The notes under the pieces: generated by a model
The model's input: only the letters and a program-made list of their open reading frames with translations
Told to the model about the DNA's origin: nothing
Databases searched by the model: none
NCBI GenBank assembly: GCA_964635545.1
Contig: CAZWOA010000001.1
Span: 1 to 64,000, forward strand
Reading direction: 5' to 3'
From: JAGPIS01 sp964635545
Lineage (GTDB): Bacteria > Bacteroidota > Bacteroidia > Bacteroidales > Marinilabiliaceae
DNA: 64,000 nucleotides
Part shown: in pieces, positions 26,913 through 36,047 of the stretch
How the letters are laid out: the number at the start of each line of letters is the position of its first letter
Numbering within the stretch: position 1 is the first letter of the stretch
Translations under genes and position numbers: made by a program

Positions 26913-28091
26913 ATGACAAATATAATAAATTTTGATTACATAATAATAGGTGGCGGCATAGCAGGAGTTACCGCTGCCAACACCCTTGCAACACTACCTA
27001 TTGAAAAACCGTCTATTTTAATGGTTAATAACGAGGATAGGTTGCCATATAAACGCACCAAAATCAACAAGAACATTTACTCCGGATTTACAAAGTCTCA
27101 ATTTTATTTGCATCCCCGGGAGTGGTATATCAACAATAACATAACCCTGGTAAATGGTGAACCCCATGAGATTGACAAGAATCTTAAAACAATAAAAATC
27201 AACAATATAACCTACAACTACAAGAAACTACTGATAGCCACCGGAAGTACTCCACGCACAGTGGGTAGTGCAGAGTGGGACAACCACATCATGCACATAC
27301 GGAAAGCATGCGAGGCAGAGAAGATAATTGCAAAGGCAAAAACCGGCAACCATTTTGTAATTATTGGTGGCGGATCGGAAGGTGTGGAAACCGCAGTGGA
27401 ACTGGCTGCATTGGGTAAAAAAGTTACAATTATTGACCGTAACAGCACCATACTACATAACTATATGCCTGTTGTGGCATCAGAAATGGTGGAAAAAGAG
27501 CTATTACTGAAAAACATAAAACTGCTTAAGAATCAGAGAATCACCAACATAGCAAAACAAGAGGAATACCACATACAGACAACCGATTTCAACCTTCAGT
27601 GCGACGCAATAATAGGCTGCATAGGTACTAAACCCAATCTTGATATGGCTGTTATGGCAGGCATAAAAACATCAAAAGGAGTGTTGGTTAACGAATATCT
27701 GCAAACCGACAACGACTCAATCTTTGCCGCAGGCGATGTGGCCGAGCACGATAGGAATGTTATTACCGGGCTGTGGCATGCTGCTGAGCATCAGGGGAAA
27801 ATTGCAGCACTCAATATGGCAGGCATACCTACAAAATTTACCAATCCCACATTCAGATTCAAGACCGACCTCTACGGAATATTTTGCTTCTCGGGCGGAT
27901 ACTGTAATTTCAGCACCTCATCATCAATAATAACTACAACATTAACAGATACTTGGCGGCAAATAGCAGTATCAAACGACAAGATAGTGGGAATAGTATC
28001 AGTTAATGAAAAAGCATTGGCACCCATTTTTCAAAAAGCACTTTTTGAGGGTTGGACAGTGGATGAACTCAACAAAAACATAAAATCATGA
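26913..28091 (+). CDS. FAD-dependent pyridine nucleotide-disulfide oxidoreductase
   Basis: This protein of about 392 residues has two Rossmann motifs. The N-terminal FAD site is IIIGGGIAGVTAANTL, and the central NAD(P)H site is IIGGGSEGVETAVELAALG. The second FAD motif is IFAAGDVAEHD. There is no CxxxxC redox-active disulfide near the first motif, so it belongs with rubredoxin/ferredoxin or nitrite-reductase-type reductases rather than disulfide reductases. The electron acceptor is not encoded nearby. The ATG at 26913 places the first Rossmann strand near the N-terminus. An earlier in-frame ATG at 26862 adds 17 residues without homology. Confidence 0.82.
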   Translation: MTNIINFDYIIIGGGIAGVTAANTLATLPIEKPSILMVNNEDRLPYKRTKINKNIYSGFTKSQFYLHPREWYINNNITLVNGEPHEIDKNLKTIKINNITYNYKKLLIATGSTPRTVGSAEWDNHIMHIRKACEAEKIIAKAKTGNHFVIIGGGSEGVETAVELAALGKKVTIIDRNSTILHNYMPVVASEMVEKELLLKNIKLLKNQRITNIAKQEEYHIQTTDFNLQCDAIIGCIGTKPNLDMAVMAGIKTSKGVLVNEYLQTDNDSIFAAGDVAEHDRNVITGLWHAAEHQGKIAALNMAGIPTKFTNPTFRFKTDLYGIFCFSGGYCNFSTSSSIITTTLTDTWRQIAVSNDKIVGIVSVNEKALAPIFQKALFEGWTVDELNKNIKS

Positions 28092-28235
28092 AAAAATGAT
28101 ATAAAAATCCTTTCATTTTTAAAATTCCCTTACTATATTGTATAAAATATAACAATTGGCTGCCAATATCGTCAATTATTTTATCGGATACCGCATTATA
28201 ACCGCATAAAATTAACAACAATATAAACCATTTTT

Positions 28236-29498
28236 ATGACAGATATACGCCCCATTGAGCCACATGTAGATTCGGAAGTTGGCACATTAGAAGCCGTAAT
28301 TTTACACACACCGGGTCGTGAAATAGAGAGAATGACGCCCGCCAACGCACAACGGGCACTATATAGCGATATTTTAAATCTTTCGATAGCATCTTATGAG
28401 TATCAACAACTTGAGGGGGTGCTAAACAAACTTACCACAACATTTCAGGTTAAAACACTATTGAAAGAGATTCTTGAAAATGAGAAAGTAAAACAGAAAA
28501 TGGTAGAGCAGATATGCACCTCAGAGAAGATTCTCTATATGCGCGAATATCTGCTAAGTCTATCGGCACAAGAGCTTAGCCGGCAGTTAATTGAAGGCTC
28601 GGAGCAGAAATATAACTCACTCACCAACTTCCTGTCGCAAGAGAGATTCTCCATGCGGCCGCTTCACAACTTCTTCTTCACCCGCGACTCATCAATAACC
28701 ATACACGACAAAGTACTGATTGCCAAGATGGCCAATAGCGTGCGCGAGAGAGAGACAATAATAATGGAGGCAATTTTTAATAATTCGCCAAAAATAAAGG
28801 CAAAAACTATTGATCCTGAATCGTTTTACCATATAGGACCCGAAACCACCATTGAGGGGGGCGACATTATGATTGCCAGCCCCAATATAACGGTGATAGG
28901 CAGCGGGTTGCGCACATCAACACAGGGTATAGACTTTCTTATTAACCAACTGAAACAGAACAAAAAACACCACTACATTGTGGTTCAGCAACTACCCCAC
29001 ATGCCCGAGTCGTTCATTCATCTCGATATGGTATTCACGCTACTGGACCAAGACCAATGCATGGTGTATGAGCCGGTGATAATGCATCCCGGGAGTTACC
29101 TTACCATACTTATAGAACTTGATAATGGCGAGGTGAAAAAAATTGAGACTAAGCGAAGCCTGCTAAGTTGCCTTAAGGAGCTAGGCATGGATTTGCAACC
29201 CATACTTTGTGGCGGAAGCAAAGATATATGGAACAGCGAACGGGAACAATGGCATAGCGGCACCAACTTTTTTGCGGTTGGGCCGGGCAAAGTGCTGGGA
29301 TATGAACGTAATATTTACACCCTTGAGGCAATGAACAATAAAGGCTACGAAATAATACCGGCAATAAATGTGCTCAACAACAGCGTGAACCTCAATAACT
29401 ACTCAAAATATGTGGTAACGATAGAAGGTTCGGAGCTGGCGAGAGGTGGCGGTGGCGCACGATGCATGACCATGCCAGTGCGAAGGGCACCACTTTGA
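28236..29498 (+). CDS. arcA: Arginine deiminase
   Basis: This 420-residue member of the guanidino-modifying superfamily has all catalytic positions recognisable: the Asp in FFFTRDSS, the Glu in TIEGGDIMI, the His and Asp in FIHLDMVF, and the nucleophilic Cys in GGARCMTMP near the C-terminus. It hydrolyses arginine to citrulline and ammonia. No arcB, arcC or arginine/ornithine antiporter gene is adjacent, so any ATP-yielding pathway would be completed elsewhere. Confidence 0.93.
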   Translation: MTDIRPIEPHVDSEVGTLEAVILHTPGREIERMTPANAQRALYSDILNLSIASYEYQQLEGVLNKLTTTFQVKTLLKEILENEKVKQKMVEQICTSEKILYMREYLLSLSAQELSRQLIEGSEQKYNSLTNFLSQERFSMRPLHNFFFTRDSSITIHDKVLIAKMANSVRERETIIMEAIFNNSPKIKAKTIDPESFYHIGPETTIEGGDIMIASPNITVIGSGLRTSTQGIDFLINQLKQNKKHHYIVVQQLPHMPESFIHLDMVFTLLDQDQCMVYEPVIMHPGSYLTILIELDNGEVKKIETKRSLLSCLKELGMDLQPILCGGSKDIWNSEREQWHSGTNFFAVGPGKVLGYERNIYTLEAMNNKGYEIIPAINVLNNSVNLNNYSKYVVTIEGSELARGGGGARCMTMPVRRAPL

Positions 29499-29620
29499 GA
29501 TTAAACATGAGTTCATAGCGTGCAACTTTATCAATTATTGGTTGTTAAATAGAGTGCTCCATCGCATTTTATTAAAAAAATCAACTTTAATTGTTATATT
29601 CGTATCATCAAAATCGATTA

Positions 29621-31492
29621 ATGCTGATGACAACCAACCCTATTAAAATATCGATATTAGTATTGCTGATATTCTTAGTCTCTTTACCACTAAAAGCAGC
29701 ATCCGTATCCGGCTTAACTCCGGCATCTTGGTGGGCAAATATGCCTAATAATGACTTGGTTATATTAATAAAGGGTAAAGATTTATTCGGATTATCTGTA
29801 ACCATCAACTATCCTGGAGTTACCGTTACCAATGTGATTCCTTCGGCTAAGCCCGACTATCTTATTTTGAAGATAAAGATTGATGAAAACACCACTCCCG
29901 GCACAGTTCCCGTGGTGCTAACCGACAATCGCCGTTACAAACAGACCGTATTTCTTCAATTATACGAAAGAGTTCCCTACGAACCTGTACCACTTGATAT
30001 TACCGATGCCATATACTCCATAGAGATTGATAGGTTTGCCAATGGAAATTTGAATAACGACAAGCCGGCCAATTACCTTGAAACAACCGACAGAACTAAC
30101 CCATCGGGAGTGCACGGAGGAGACCTGGCCGGAGTAATGCTACATCTCGATTATATAAAAAATCTGGGCTTTACCACCATAAAGCTATCACCTATACTAG
30201 AGAATAACCAATATAGCCTCTCCTATCGGGGTGCTACCACCACCAACTTCTATCAAATGGACGAAAGAGTGGGCACACAATCGGAGTACTCAATATTACG
30301 AAGTCAGTTGAGGCAGAACGACATGAAGCTCATACAATCGTTTGTGCTTCATCAGGCAGGAAGTAACAACGGCCTATTCAGAGATATGCCAATGGCATCA
30401 TGGGTTGTACCTGATAGTAGAAATTATGACATAAACTCATTACCAACACCATCGGTAGATCCTCACGCCAGCCTTTTCGACATAAACACACAGCTACGTC
30501 AGTGGGAATCATCATCAGCCCCCATTCTCAACCTTAAAGACGAAAACCTGCGAGCATACCTGTTACAATCGCTAATAATGTGGATTGAACGAACCGAGCC
30601 TGATATGATTGAGATAAAATCGGCGTGGAAAAACGACCCTGAATTTCTTAATTACCTGCTCACTACGTTGGCCAAAACCCACCCATCATTAAAAATAATA
30701 TTGGATGCACCCTACAACAGAGAGAGCCACCTGGAGGCGTGGGCCAAAAAATTTGCAACATATAACAATGTGGTTTACAATGATTACCCTATCAGTTTTA
30801 CCGTTGCTGATGCCTTCTCCAACTTCACCCCATCCAACGATGGCTGTGTAAACCTTTACAACATACTGGCATCCGACAATCTACATGCAAGGCCAAATGA
30901 AAATATTGTGTTTGCTGACGGTAACAATGTGAACCGCGCATGGAACAATGCCGATAAAAACATATCGACCATGAAGCTTATGATATCATATATTCTCACC
31001 ACTCGCGGAATACCTATGATACATTACGGCACCGAAACACTTCTTGAGGGAATATCGACACAAAACAGACATGCATTTTTCAAAGATTTTCCGGGAGGTT
31101 GGCAAAACGACCCTGTGGATATGTTTAACCAACGCAACCAGAACCAAAGCCATATTGACCTTACCCAGCTCATTACCAACATTTTAAAATGGAGAGCCGA
31201 GAATAAAGAGTTAATGGAAGAGCCTCTTATACATTTTGTGCCGCGCAAAGGTGTTTATGCCTATTACCGCACTAAAGACGAACACACTATGATGGTGATA
31301 ATCAACAACAACAAAGAGCCATTACGAATAGATTTCAAGGAGTACCCCGAAAGTTTGGGACTTTATGAGAAGGCAAAAGACATCATTACCGGAGAGACAT
31401 TTGTATATACTGGAAGTATTTTGATACAGGGGAAAAGCAGCGTGGCACTCGACATGAAACCTGCATCGCAAACCACGCTAAGTTTTCCGTAA
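29621..31492 (+). CDS. GH13-fold secreted protein, probably catalytically inactive (cyclomaltodextrinase/SusA-like)
   Basis: This protein of about 623 residues has a signal peptide (ISILVLLIFLVSLPLKAA). It continues with a cyclomaltodextrinase-type N-terminal domain (GLTPASWWANMPNNDLVILI), a GH13 barrel (GVHGGDLAGVMLHLDYIKNL, SYRGATTTNFYQMDERVG, GIPMIHYGTE, FKDFPGGW) and a C-terminal beta domain. By hand alignment the catalytic regions are lost. Region I DVVYNH reads SFVLHQ (30338-30355). The nucleophile Asp is Lys at 30617-30619 and its partner Arg is Glu. The acid/base Glu is Asp (30704-30706). Region IV NHD reads GNN (30921-30929). The frame is intact and long, so a conserved non-enzymatic role such as glycan binding is possible. 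The ATG at 29621 places the signal peptide at the N-terminus. Confidence 0.82.
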   Translation: MLMTTNPIKISILVLLIFLVSLPLKAASVSGLTPASWWANMPNNDLVILIKGKDLFGLSVTINYPGVTVTNVIPSAKPDYLILKIKIDENTTPGTVPVVLTDNRRYKQTVFLQLYERVPYEPVPLDITDAIYSIEIDRFANGNLNNDKPANYLETTDRTNPSGVHGGDLAGVMLHLDYIKNLGFTTIKLSPILENNQYSLSYRGATTTNFYQMDERVGTQSEYSILRSQLRQNDMKLIQSFVLHQAGSNNGLFRDMPMASWVVPDSRNYDINSLPTPSVDPHASLFDINTQLRQWESSSAPILNLKDENLRAYLLQSLIMWIERTEPDMIEIKSAWKNDPEFLNYLLTTLAKTHPSLKIILDAPYNRESHLEAWAKKFATYNNVVYNDYPISFTVADAFSNFTPSNDGCVNLYNILASDNLHARPNENIVFADGNNVNRAWNNADKNISTMKLMISYILTTRGIPMIHYGTETLLEGISTQNRHAFFKDFPGGWQNDPVDMFNQRNQNQSHIDLTQLITNILKWRAENKELMEEPLIHFVPRKGVYAYYRTKDEHTMMVIINNNKEPLRIDFKEYPESLGLYEKAKDIITGETFVYTGSILIQGKSSVALDMKPASQTTLSFP

Positions 31493-31513
31493 TAATGTAA
31501 TTCAAAAAACACC

Positions 31514-31554
31514 AATGGGTAGAAGCATGAAAATCAGACTCCTACCCATTTTTT
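31514..31554 (+). terminator. Intrinsic terminator between the GH13-like gene and mutS
   Basis: AATGGGTAG (31514-31522) pairs with CTACCCATT (31542-31550), followed by a T-run on the plus strand. The right arm lies in the last codons of mutS, so the same hairpin may also serve mutS in the other direction. Confidence 0.75.
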
Positions 31555-34140
31555 AATATCATTAAGTTTATTAAGAGCTTCCACCGGAGTAAGGTTATTG
31601 ATATCTAACCCAATAATCTCATCCCTTACCTGCTTAAGCACAGGATCATCGAGTTGGAAGAAACTCAATTGGTAGCCATCCTTATTTTTTGCCATTGCAT
31701 CGGTAGGCTTGCTGAGTTTGCCCTTACGGTGGGCATTCTCAAGTTCTGCAAGAATATCATTGGCACGCTTAACCACACTTTTGGGCATACCTGCCATGCG
31801 TGCCACGTGAATACCAAAACTATGCTCGCTACCACCGGGCACAAGTTTGCGCAGGAATATAACCTTATTATCGAGCTCCTTAACCGATACATTGTAGTTA
31901 TGCACCCTTTTGTGGGTCTTGGTCATCTCGTTAAGTTCGTGATAATGGGTTGCAAACAGAGTTTTTGCCTGTCCTCGGCTGTTTTCATGAATATACTCCA
32001 CTATCGACCAGGCAATAGAGATACCGTCGTAGGTACTTGTGCCCCGCCCAAGTTCATCGAACAGCACTAAGCTACGGCGTGTAATATTATTAAGGATGCT
32101 GGCTGCCTCGTTCATCTCAACCATAAAAGTTGATTCACCCTGCGATATATTGTCACTGGCCCCAACACGGGTAAATATTTTATCGACCACGCCAATTGCA
32201 GCCGACTCGGCAGGCACATAGCACCCCATTTGCGCCATCAGCACGATAAGGGCAGTTTGCCTAAGCAGTGCACTCTTACCCGCCATATTGGGGCCGGTAA
32301 TAATTATAATCTGCTGACTATCATTACTAAGCATCACATCATTGGGCACATACTCCTGCCCCATGGGAAGTAACTTCTCGATAACCGGATGTCGTCCTCC
32401 CTTAATGTCAATTACCTCATCATCACTGATTACAGGCTTCACATATTTATTCTCTTGCGCAAGCACATTGAATGAAAGTAGCACATCGAGCCTTGCAAGT
32501 TGGGTGGCATTTAGCTGAATGGCCGATATAAACTCGCCAAGCGCAAGCACAAGGTCACTATAAAGAGCAGTCTCTATGGCTAAAATTTTCTCTTCGGCAC
32601 CAAGAATTTTCACCTCATACTCTTTAAGTTCTTCGGTGATGTAACGCTCGGCATTAACCAATGTCTGCTTTCTTATCCATGTTTCGGGCACCTTATCTCT
32701 ATGGGTATTACGCACCTCGATATAGTATCCAAACACATTATTGAAGTTTATTTTCAGACTCGGTATTCCTGTCTCATCGCTAAGGTTATCCTGCATTTTT
32801 TGCAGATAATCTTTACCATGATGCGCCAATGAACGCAGCTCATCCAGCTCGGGCGATACACCTTCGCGAATCACGCCGCCCTTTGCAACTGCCACAGGAG
32901 GGTCATTATCAATCTCGCGGTGTATTCTTTCGCGTATGGTGCCACAGTAGTTAAGCTGGTCGGCAATATGTCTAAGATGCTCATTTGATGCAGCCACACA
33001 CGCCTCTTTAAGCGGCTCGATGGCAAAAAGCGCACCTTTGAGTTGTATTATTTCGCGTGGAGTGATGCGCCCGCTGGCCACTTTACTCACTATACGCTCA
33101 AGGTCGCCAATCACCTTCAGCGAATCGGCCAGCAACTCTTTAAGTTCAATATCTTTAAACAGATAATCCACTACCCCCTGACGGTCTTCAATGGCTTTCA
33201 CCTCTTTAAGCGGCAAGTTAATCCACCGTTTCAGAGTACGCGACCCCATTGGCGTGATTGTGCGGTCGATAGTATCGGCAAGCGATCTGGCGCCCTCATT
33301 GGCCGACCCGAACAGCTCGAGGTTACGGATAGTAAACTTATCGAGCCACACGAATTTCGACTCATCAATACGGGTAAGATTTGTAATATGCTGAATGCGA
33401 GAATGATGTGTAATATCGAGATAGTGCAGAATAGCACCTGCAGCCACCACACCATAGGCAAGCGTGTGAACACCAAAACCCTTCAAAGAAGTGGTTTCGA
33501 AGTGCTTAAGCAGCCTTTCATGAGCCGAATCGGGTGAGAAAGCCCAATCATCGAGGGCGAAAGTGAGCAGTTTATTATCGAAATATTCAACGAACTCCTG
33601 GCGTTTACCTTTTTCAAAAAGCACCTCTTTAGGTTTGAAAGTGCTTAGCAGTTTCTCCACATACTCGGGTGTTCCTTCGGCGGTTAAAAATTCGCCTGTT
33701 GATATATCAAGAAAAGCAACACCTACAATTTTTTTATCGATATGGATACTTGCCAAAAAATTATTCTCTCTGTTATCAAGTATGTTATCATTTATTGCCA
33801 CGCCGGGAGTAACCAACTCGGTGATACCCCTTTTAACAATGCCTTTGGCAGTTTTGGGGTCTTCAAGTTGGTCGCATACAGCCACACGTTGCCCTGCACG
33901 CACCAGCTTGGGCAGATAGGTATCGAGCGCATGATGCGGAAAGCCGGCCAGCTCGACAAAAGATGCCGAGCCATTGGCACGACGGGTTAATGTAATACCA
34001 AGTATTGACGATGCCCTAACAGCATCATCAGAAAAAGTCTCATAAAAATCGCCCACCCTAAAGAGCAAAATAGCATCAGGATGTTTGGCCTTAATGCTGT
34101 AATATTGCTTCATTAGCGGGGTCTGTACCTCTTTCGACAA
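31534..34140 (-). CDS. mutS: DNA mismatch repair protein MutS
   Basis: This 868-residue protein has the mismatch-contact motif FRVGDFYETF near residue 30 and the connector and lever domains. The ATPase domain has Walker A GPNMAGKS near residue 614 and a Walker B LFDELGRGTST segment, followed by FATHYHEL. MutS recognises mismatches and small loops and recruits MutL. The frame begins with TTG. The stretch EVQTPLMKQYY before the Phe-x-Glu motif matches the family N-terminus, so the non-ATG start is preferred over the ATG nine codons later. Confidence 0.96.
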   Translation of the reverse strand: MSKEVQTPLMKQYYSIKAKHPDAILLFRVGDFYETFSDDAVRASSILGITLTRRANGSASFVELAGFPHHALDTYLPKLVRAGQRVAVCDQLEDPKTAKGIVKRGITELVTPGVAINDNILDNRENNFLASIHIDKKIVGVAFLDISTGEFLTAEGTPEYVEKLLSTFKPKEVLFEKGKRQEFVEYFDNKLLTFALDDWAFSPDSAHERLLKHFETTSLKGFGVHTLAYGVVAAGAILHYLDITHHSRIQHITNLTRIDESKFVWLDKFTIRNLELFGSANEGARSLADTIDRTITPMGSRTLKRWINLPLKEVKAIEDRQGVVDYLFKDIELKELLADSLKVIGDLERIVSKVASGRITPREIIQLKGALFAIEPLKEACVAASNEHLRHIADQLNYCGTIRERIHREIDNDPPVAVAKGGVIREGVSPELDELRSLAHHGKDYLQKMQDNLSDETGIPSLKINFNNVFGYYIEVRNTHRDKVPETWIRKQTLVNAERYITEELKEYEVKILGAEEKILAIETALYSDLVLALGEFISAIQLNATQLARLDVLLSFNVLAQENKYVKPVISDDEVIDIKGGRHPVIEKLLPMGQEYVPNDVMLSNDSQQIIIITGPNMAGKSALLRQTALIVLMAQMGCYVPAESAAIGVVDKIFTRVGASDNISQGESTFMVEMNEAASILNNITRRSLVLFDELGRGTSTYDGISIAWSIVEYIHENSRGQAKTLFATHYHELNEMTKTHKRVHNYNVSVKELDNKVIFLRKLVPGGSEHSFGIHVARMAGMPKSVVKRANDILAELENAHRKGKLSKPTDAMAKNKDGYQLSFFQLDDPVLKQVRDEIIGLDINNLTPVEALNKLNDIKKWVGV

Positions 34141-34280
34141 AATATTATTGTTTGAGTGTTTATACTTCCTTTTATTGAATAGCTACAAATATAATACAAA
34201 GGATTAATTTATCCACCCACACAGCAAACTTGCCTAATGCAATAGAATAAAAATCAGTGATAACACAGTTATCCCATGGT

Positions 34281-35390
34281 TTAATTCATCTTGAAGAACT
34301 TAATGACATCTATTAGCTCTTCCGAACTCTTAAGCATACTCTTCGAGGCCTGTAGCAATTCATCCGAAGAGGTGGCATTTTGCTGCGCCGATATATTCAA
34401 CTGATGCAGCGAATGGTTCACCTGGGTTACGCCCTCCTGCTGTTGCACCGCCGATGATGTTATTCCGGAGATATGATTATTAGTCTCCTCTACCTTTCCT
34501 ATTGTGGTTGAGATATGGTTAGCCACCTGATTACTAAACGAATAATTATTCTCTACAAGAGCCATAATTTCTTCTGTGGCACTTCTAGTGACCTCAGCCA
34601 GTTTTCTAACCTCACCGGCCACCACAGCAAATCCGCGCCCTGCCTCACCGGCACGTGCTGCTTCCACCGATGCGTTAAGAGCCAGTATATTAGTCTGTTC
34701 GGCAATTGATGATATCAGTGTAATCCTCTCCTGCATAGTAACTGCGGTAGATAACGAATCGGACGTAAGCTTCTCCACATCACCCATAAGTTTTAGCGAT
34801 GTTACCGACACGTCAGATGTTTCACGCGAATGGTTAAGACTATTGCCAATACTGCCGGCCATCTCCTCCATAGTTGCCGAAAGCTCCTCTACTGAAGAGG
34901 CCTGCTCATTAGCTATTTCTGAAAGCCCAAGTGCATTATGGTTAATTCTATCACCAATCTCCTTTATTTCTCTTGATTTATCAACCACCGAGCCCATAAT
35001 TTTATATAGTTGCCGCTGAAGTTCTGCTGCCGACTCATTTAATATACGAAGCTCATACTTACCCTCAATTATAATATTTTCATTACTGATATCGCCTTTA
35101 GCAAGGTTAGCAACTCTATTTACAGATGCCTCAAAAGGTTTTTTAATAGCTCTTACACTAATAAAAAAACAAGAAACAGTAACAACTATGGAGGCAGGTA
35201 AGGTAACTGCGCTTGATAGTTCACCATGTCCACCCAATGCAGATATAAATGACACAGCCAATACATTAAACATCCATGTGAACAATAAATCTCTTAAAAA
35301 GGACTTCCGAAAATAAAAATATATAAGAACGAGTCCTATTGCTAAGGCTAACAATAATTTGAGCAGGTGAATAACAACAAAATTTTCCAT
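34281..35390 (-). CDS. Methyl-accepting chemotaxis-type receptor without periplasmic sensor domain
   Basis: In this 369-residue protein residues 1-85 hold about three membrane helices with very short loops. A linker resembling HAMP (about 85-130) leads to a cytoplasmic signalling domain with the conserved hairpin SIAEQTNILALNASVEAARA and AVVAGEVRKLAEV. There is no periplasmic ligand-binding domain, so the signal may be sensed in the membrane. No cheA, cheW or flagellar gene is nearby. It may act outside classical chemotaxis. Confidence 0.85.
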   Translation of the reverse strand: MENFVVIHLLKLLLALAIGLVLIYFYFRKSFLRDLLFTWMFNVLAVSFISALGGHGELSSAVTLPASIVVTVSCFFISVRAIKKPFEASVNRVANLAKGDISNENIIIEGKYELRILNESAAELQRQLYKIMGSVVDKSREIKEIGDRINHNALGLSEIANEQASSVEELSATMEEMAGSIGNSLNHSRETSDVSVTSLKLMGDVEKLTSDSLSTAVTMQERITLISSIAEQTNILALNASVEAARAGEAGRGFAVVAGEVRKLAEVTRSATEEIMALVENNYSFSNQVANHISTTIGKVEETNNHISGITSSAVQQQEGVTQVNHSLHQLNISAQQNATSSDELLQASKSMLKSSEELIDVIKFFKMN

Positions 35391-35660
35391 GCGATTTTTT
35401 AATTATAATAGTACATCGACTTCTCATACAAAAATCATGCAACAACAGTCAAACAGATAAATACCTGAACATATTTGAATAACTTGGATAATATAAAGAG
35501 TTAAACAAATCAATACAAGTACTTAAAAACAGACGTATGCCAACTTGTCATGCAGTGAAATTATAATTTATGGTTTATCACAATATATCAATATTATTAC
35601 TATTGGATGTTTTTCAACAGCAAAGCTAACAATACAATAATTTTCATATATATTTACCGC
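35391..35660 (+). promoter_or_regulatory. AT-rich region carrying the presumed promoter of the biotin leader
   Basis: This is 270 bases between the divergent receptor gene and the leader ORF. TACTATTG at 35598-35605 matches TAnnTTTG with one mismatch and is the best -7 candidate. No BirA-type palindrome was recognised. Because a terminator ends nine bases before bioB, the operon promoter must lie in or before this region. Confidence 0.35.
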
Positions 35661-36047
35661 ATGAATCATCGCAAGGCAAAATCACCCTCAACACTCACCT
35701 TCTCGCAATGGAGCAGGAAGGGCTATGCCGTATTTGCCAGCCTTGGCAAGGTGGTGAGAATAGGCCGTATTGCAGTTGACGTATGCCGTGTGGCGATGCT
35801 GAAAACATCAGCAATCAAGGAGTGCATACCTGCATTACTTATAGCAGAAATCAATCATGATGAGGATGACACCAGCCGGCATGAACCGCTTTGGCTCACA
35901 ACTCTTCTACAGTTGATGATAATACCTGTACCTGCCGCTTCAGAACAATATCCTGTAAATAATATTTTATCTATTCACCATAACAAGAGGTGTCGGAAGG
36001 GGAGATTATACTCCCGGCCGGCACCTCTTTTTTTGTTTATACTATGA
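35661..36047 (+). CDS. Leader ORF preceding the biotin operon
   Basis: An open frame of 128 codons begins MNHRKAKSPSTLTFSQWSRK and continues GYAVFASLGKVVRIG. I recall a similar W/F-SRKxYAxFxSL...VxIG segment from short Bacteroidota ORFs and the N-termini of some outer-membrane receptors, but cannot confirm it. The frame runs through the terminator at 35987-36034 and ends with TGA at 36045-36047, overlapping the bioB ATG as ATGA. bioB has no visible ribosome-binding site. Translation of the 3' part of this frame could open the terminator and couple bioB translation. It may instead be a short peptide gene or the remnant of a receptor, with the C-terminal part non-functional. Confidence 0.4.
   Translation: MNHRKAKSPSTLTFSQWSRKGYAVFASLGKVVRIGRIAVDVCRVAMLKTSAIKECIPALLIAEINHDEDDTSRHEPLWLTTLLQLMIIPVPAASEQYPVNNILSIHHNKRCRKGRLYSRPAPLFLFIL
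35987..36034 (+). terminator. Strong intrinsic terminator just upstream of bioB (candidate attenuator)
   Basis: GAGGTGTCGG (35987-35996) pairs with CCGGCACCTC (36018-36027), with one G-T wobble. Above a small internal loop GGGAG pairs with CTCCC around a 6-base loop. Seven T's follow (36028-36034). The bioB ATG is at 36044, leaving no room for a promoter between them. Expression of the operon therefore needs read-through. Confidence 0.85.

Noticed and set aside
33043..33537. Plus-strand frame of 164 codons inside mutS
   Set aside because: It is antisense to conserved MutS coding sequence and has no motif or start signal.
35990..36043. Extended N-terminus of bioB from an upstream ATG
   Set aside because: It would code through the terminator stem and T-run. 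The family start is at 36044.
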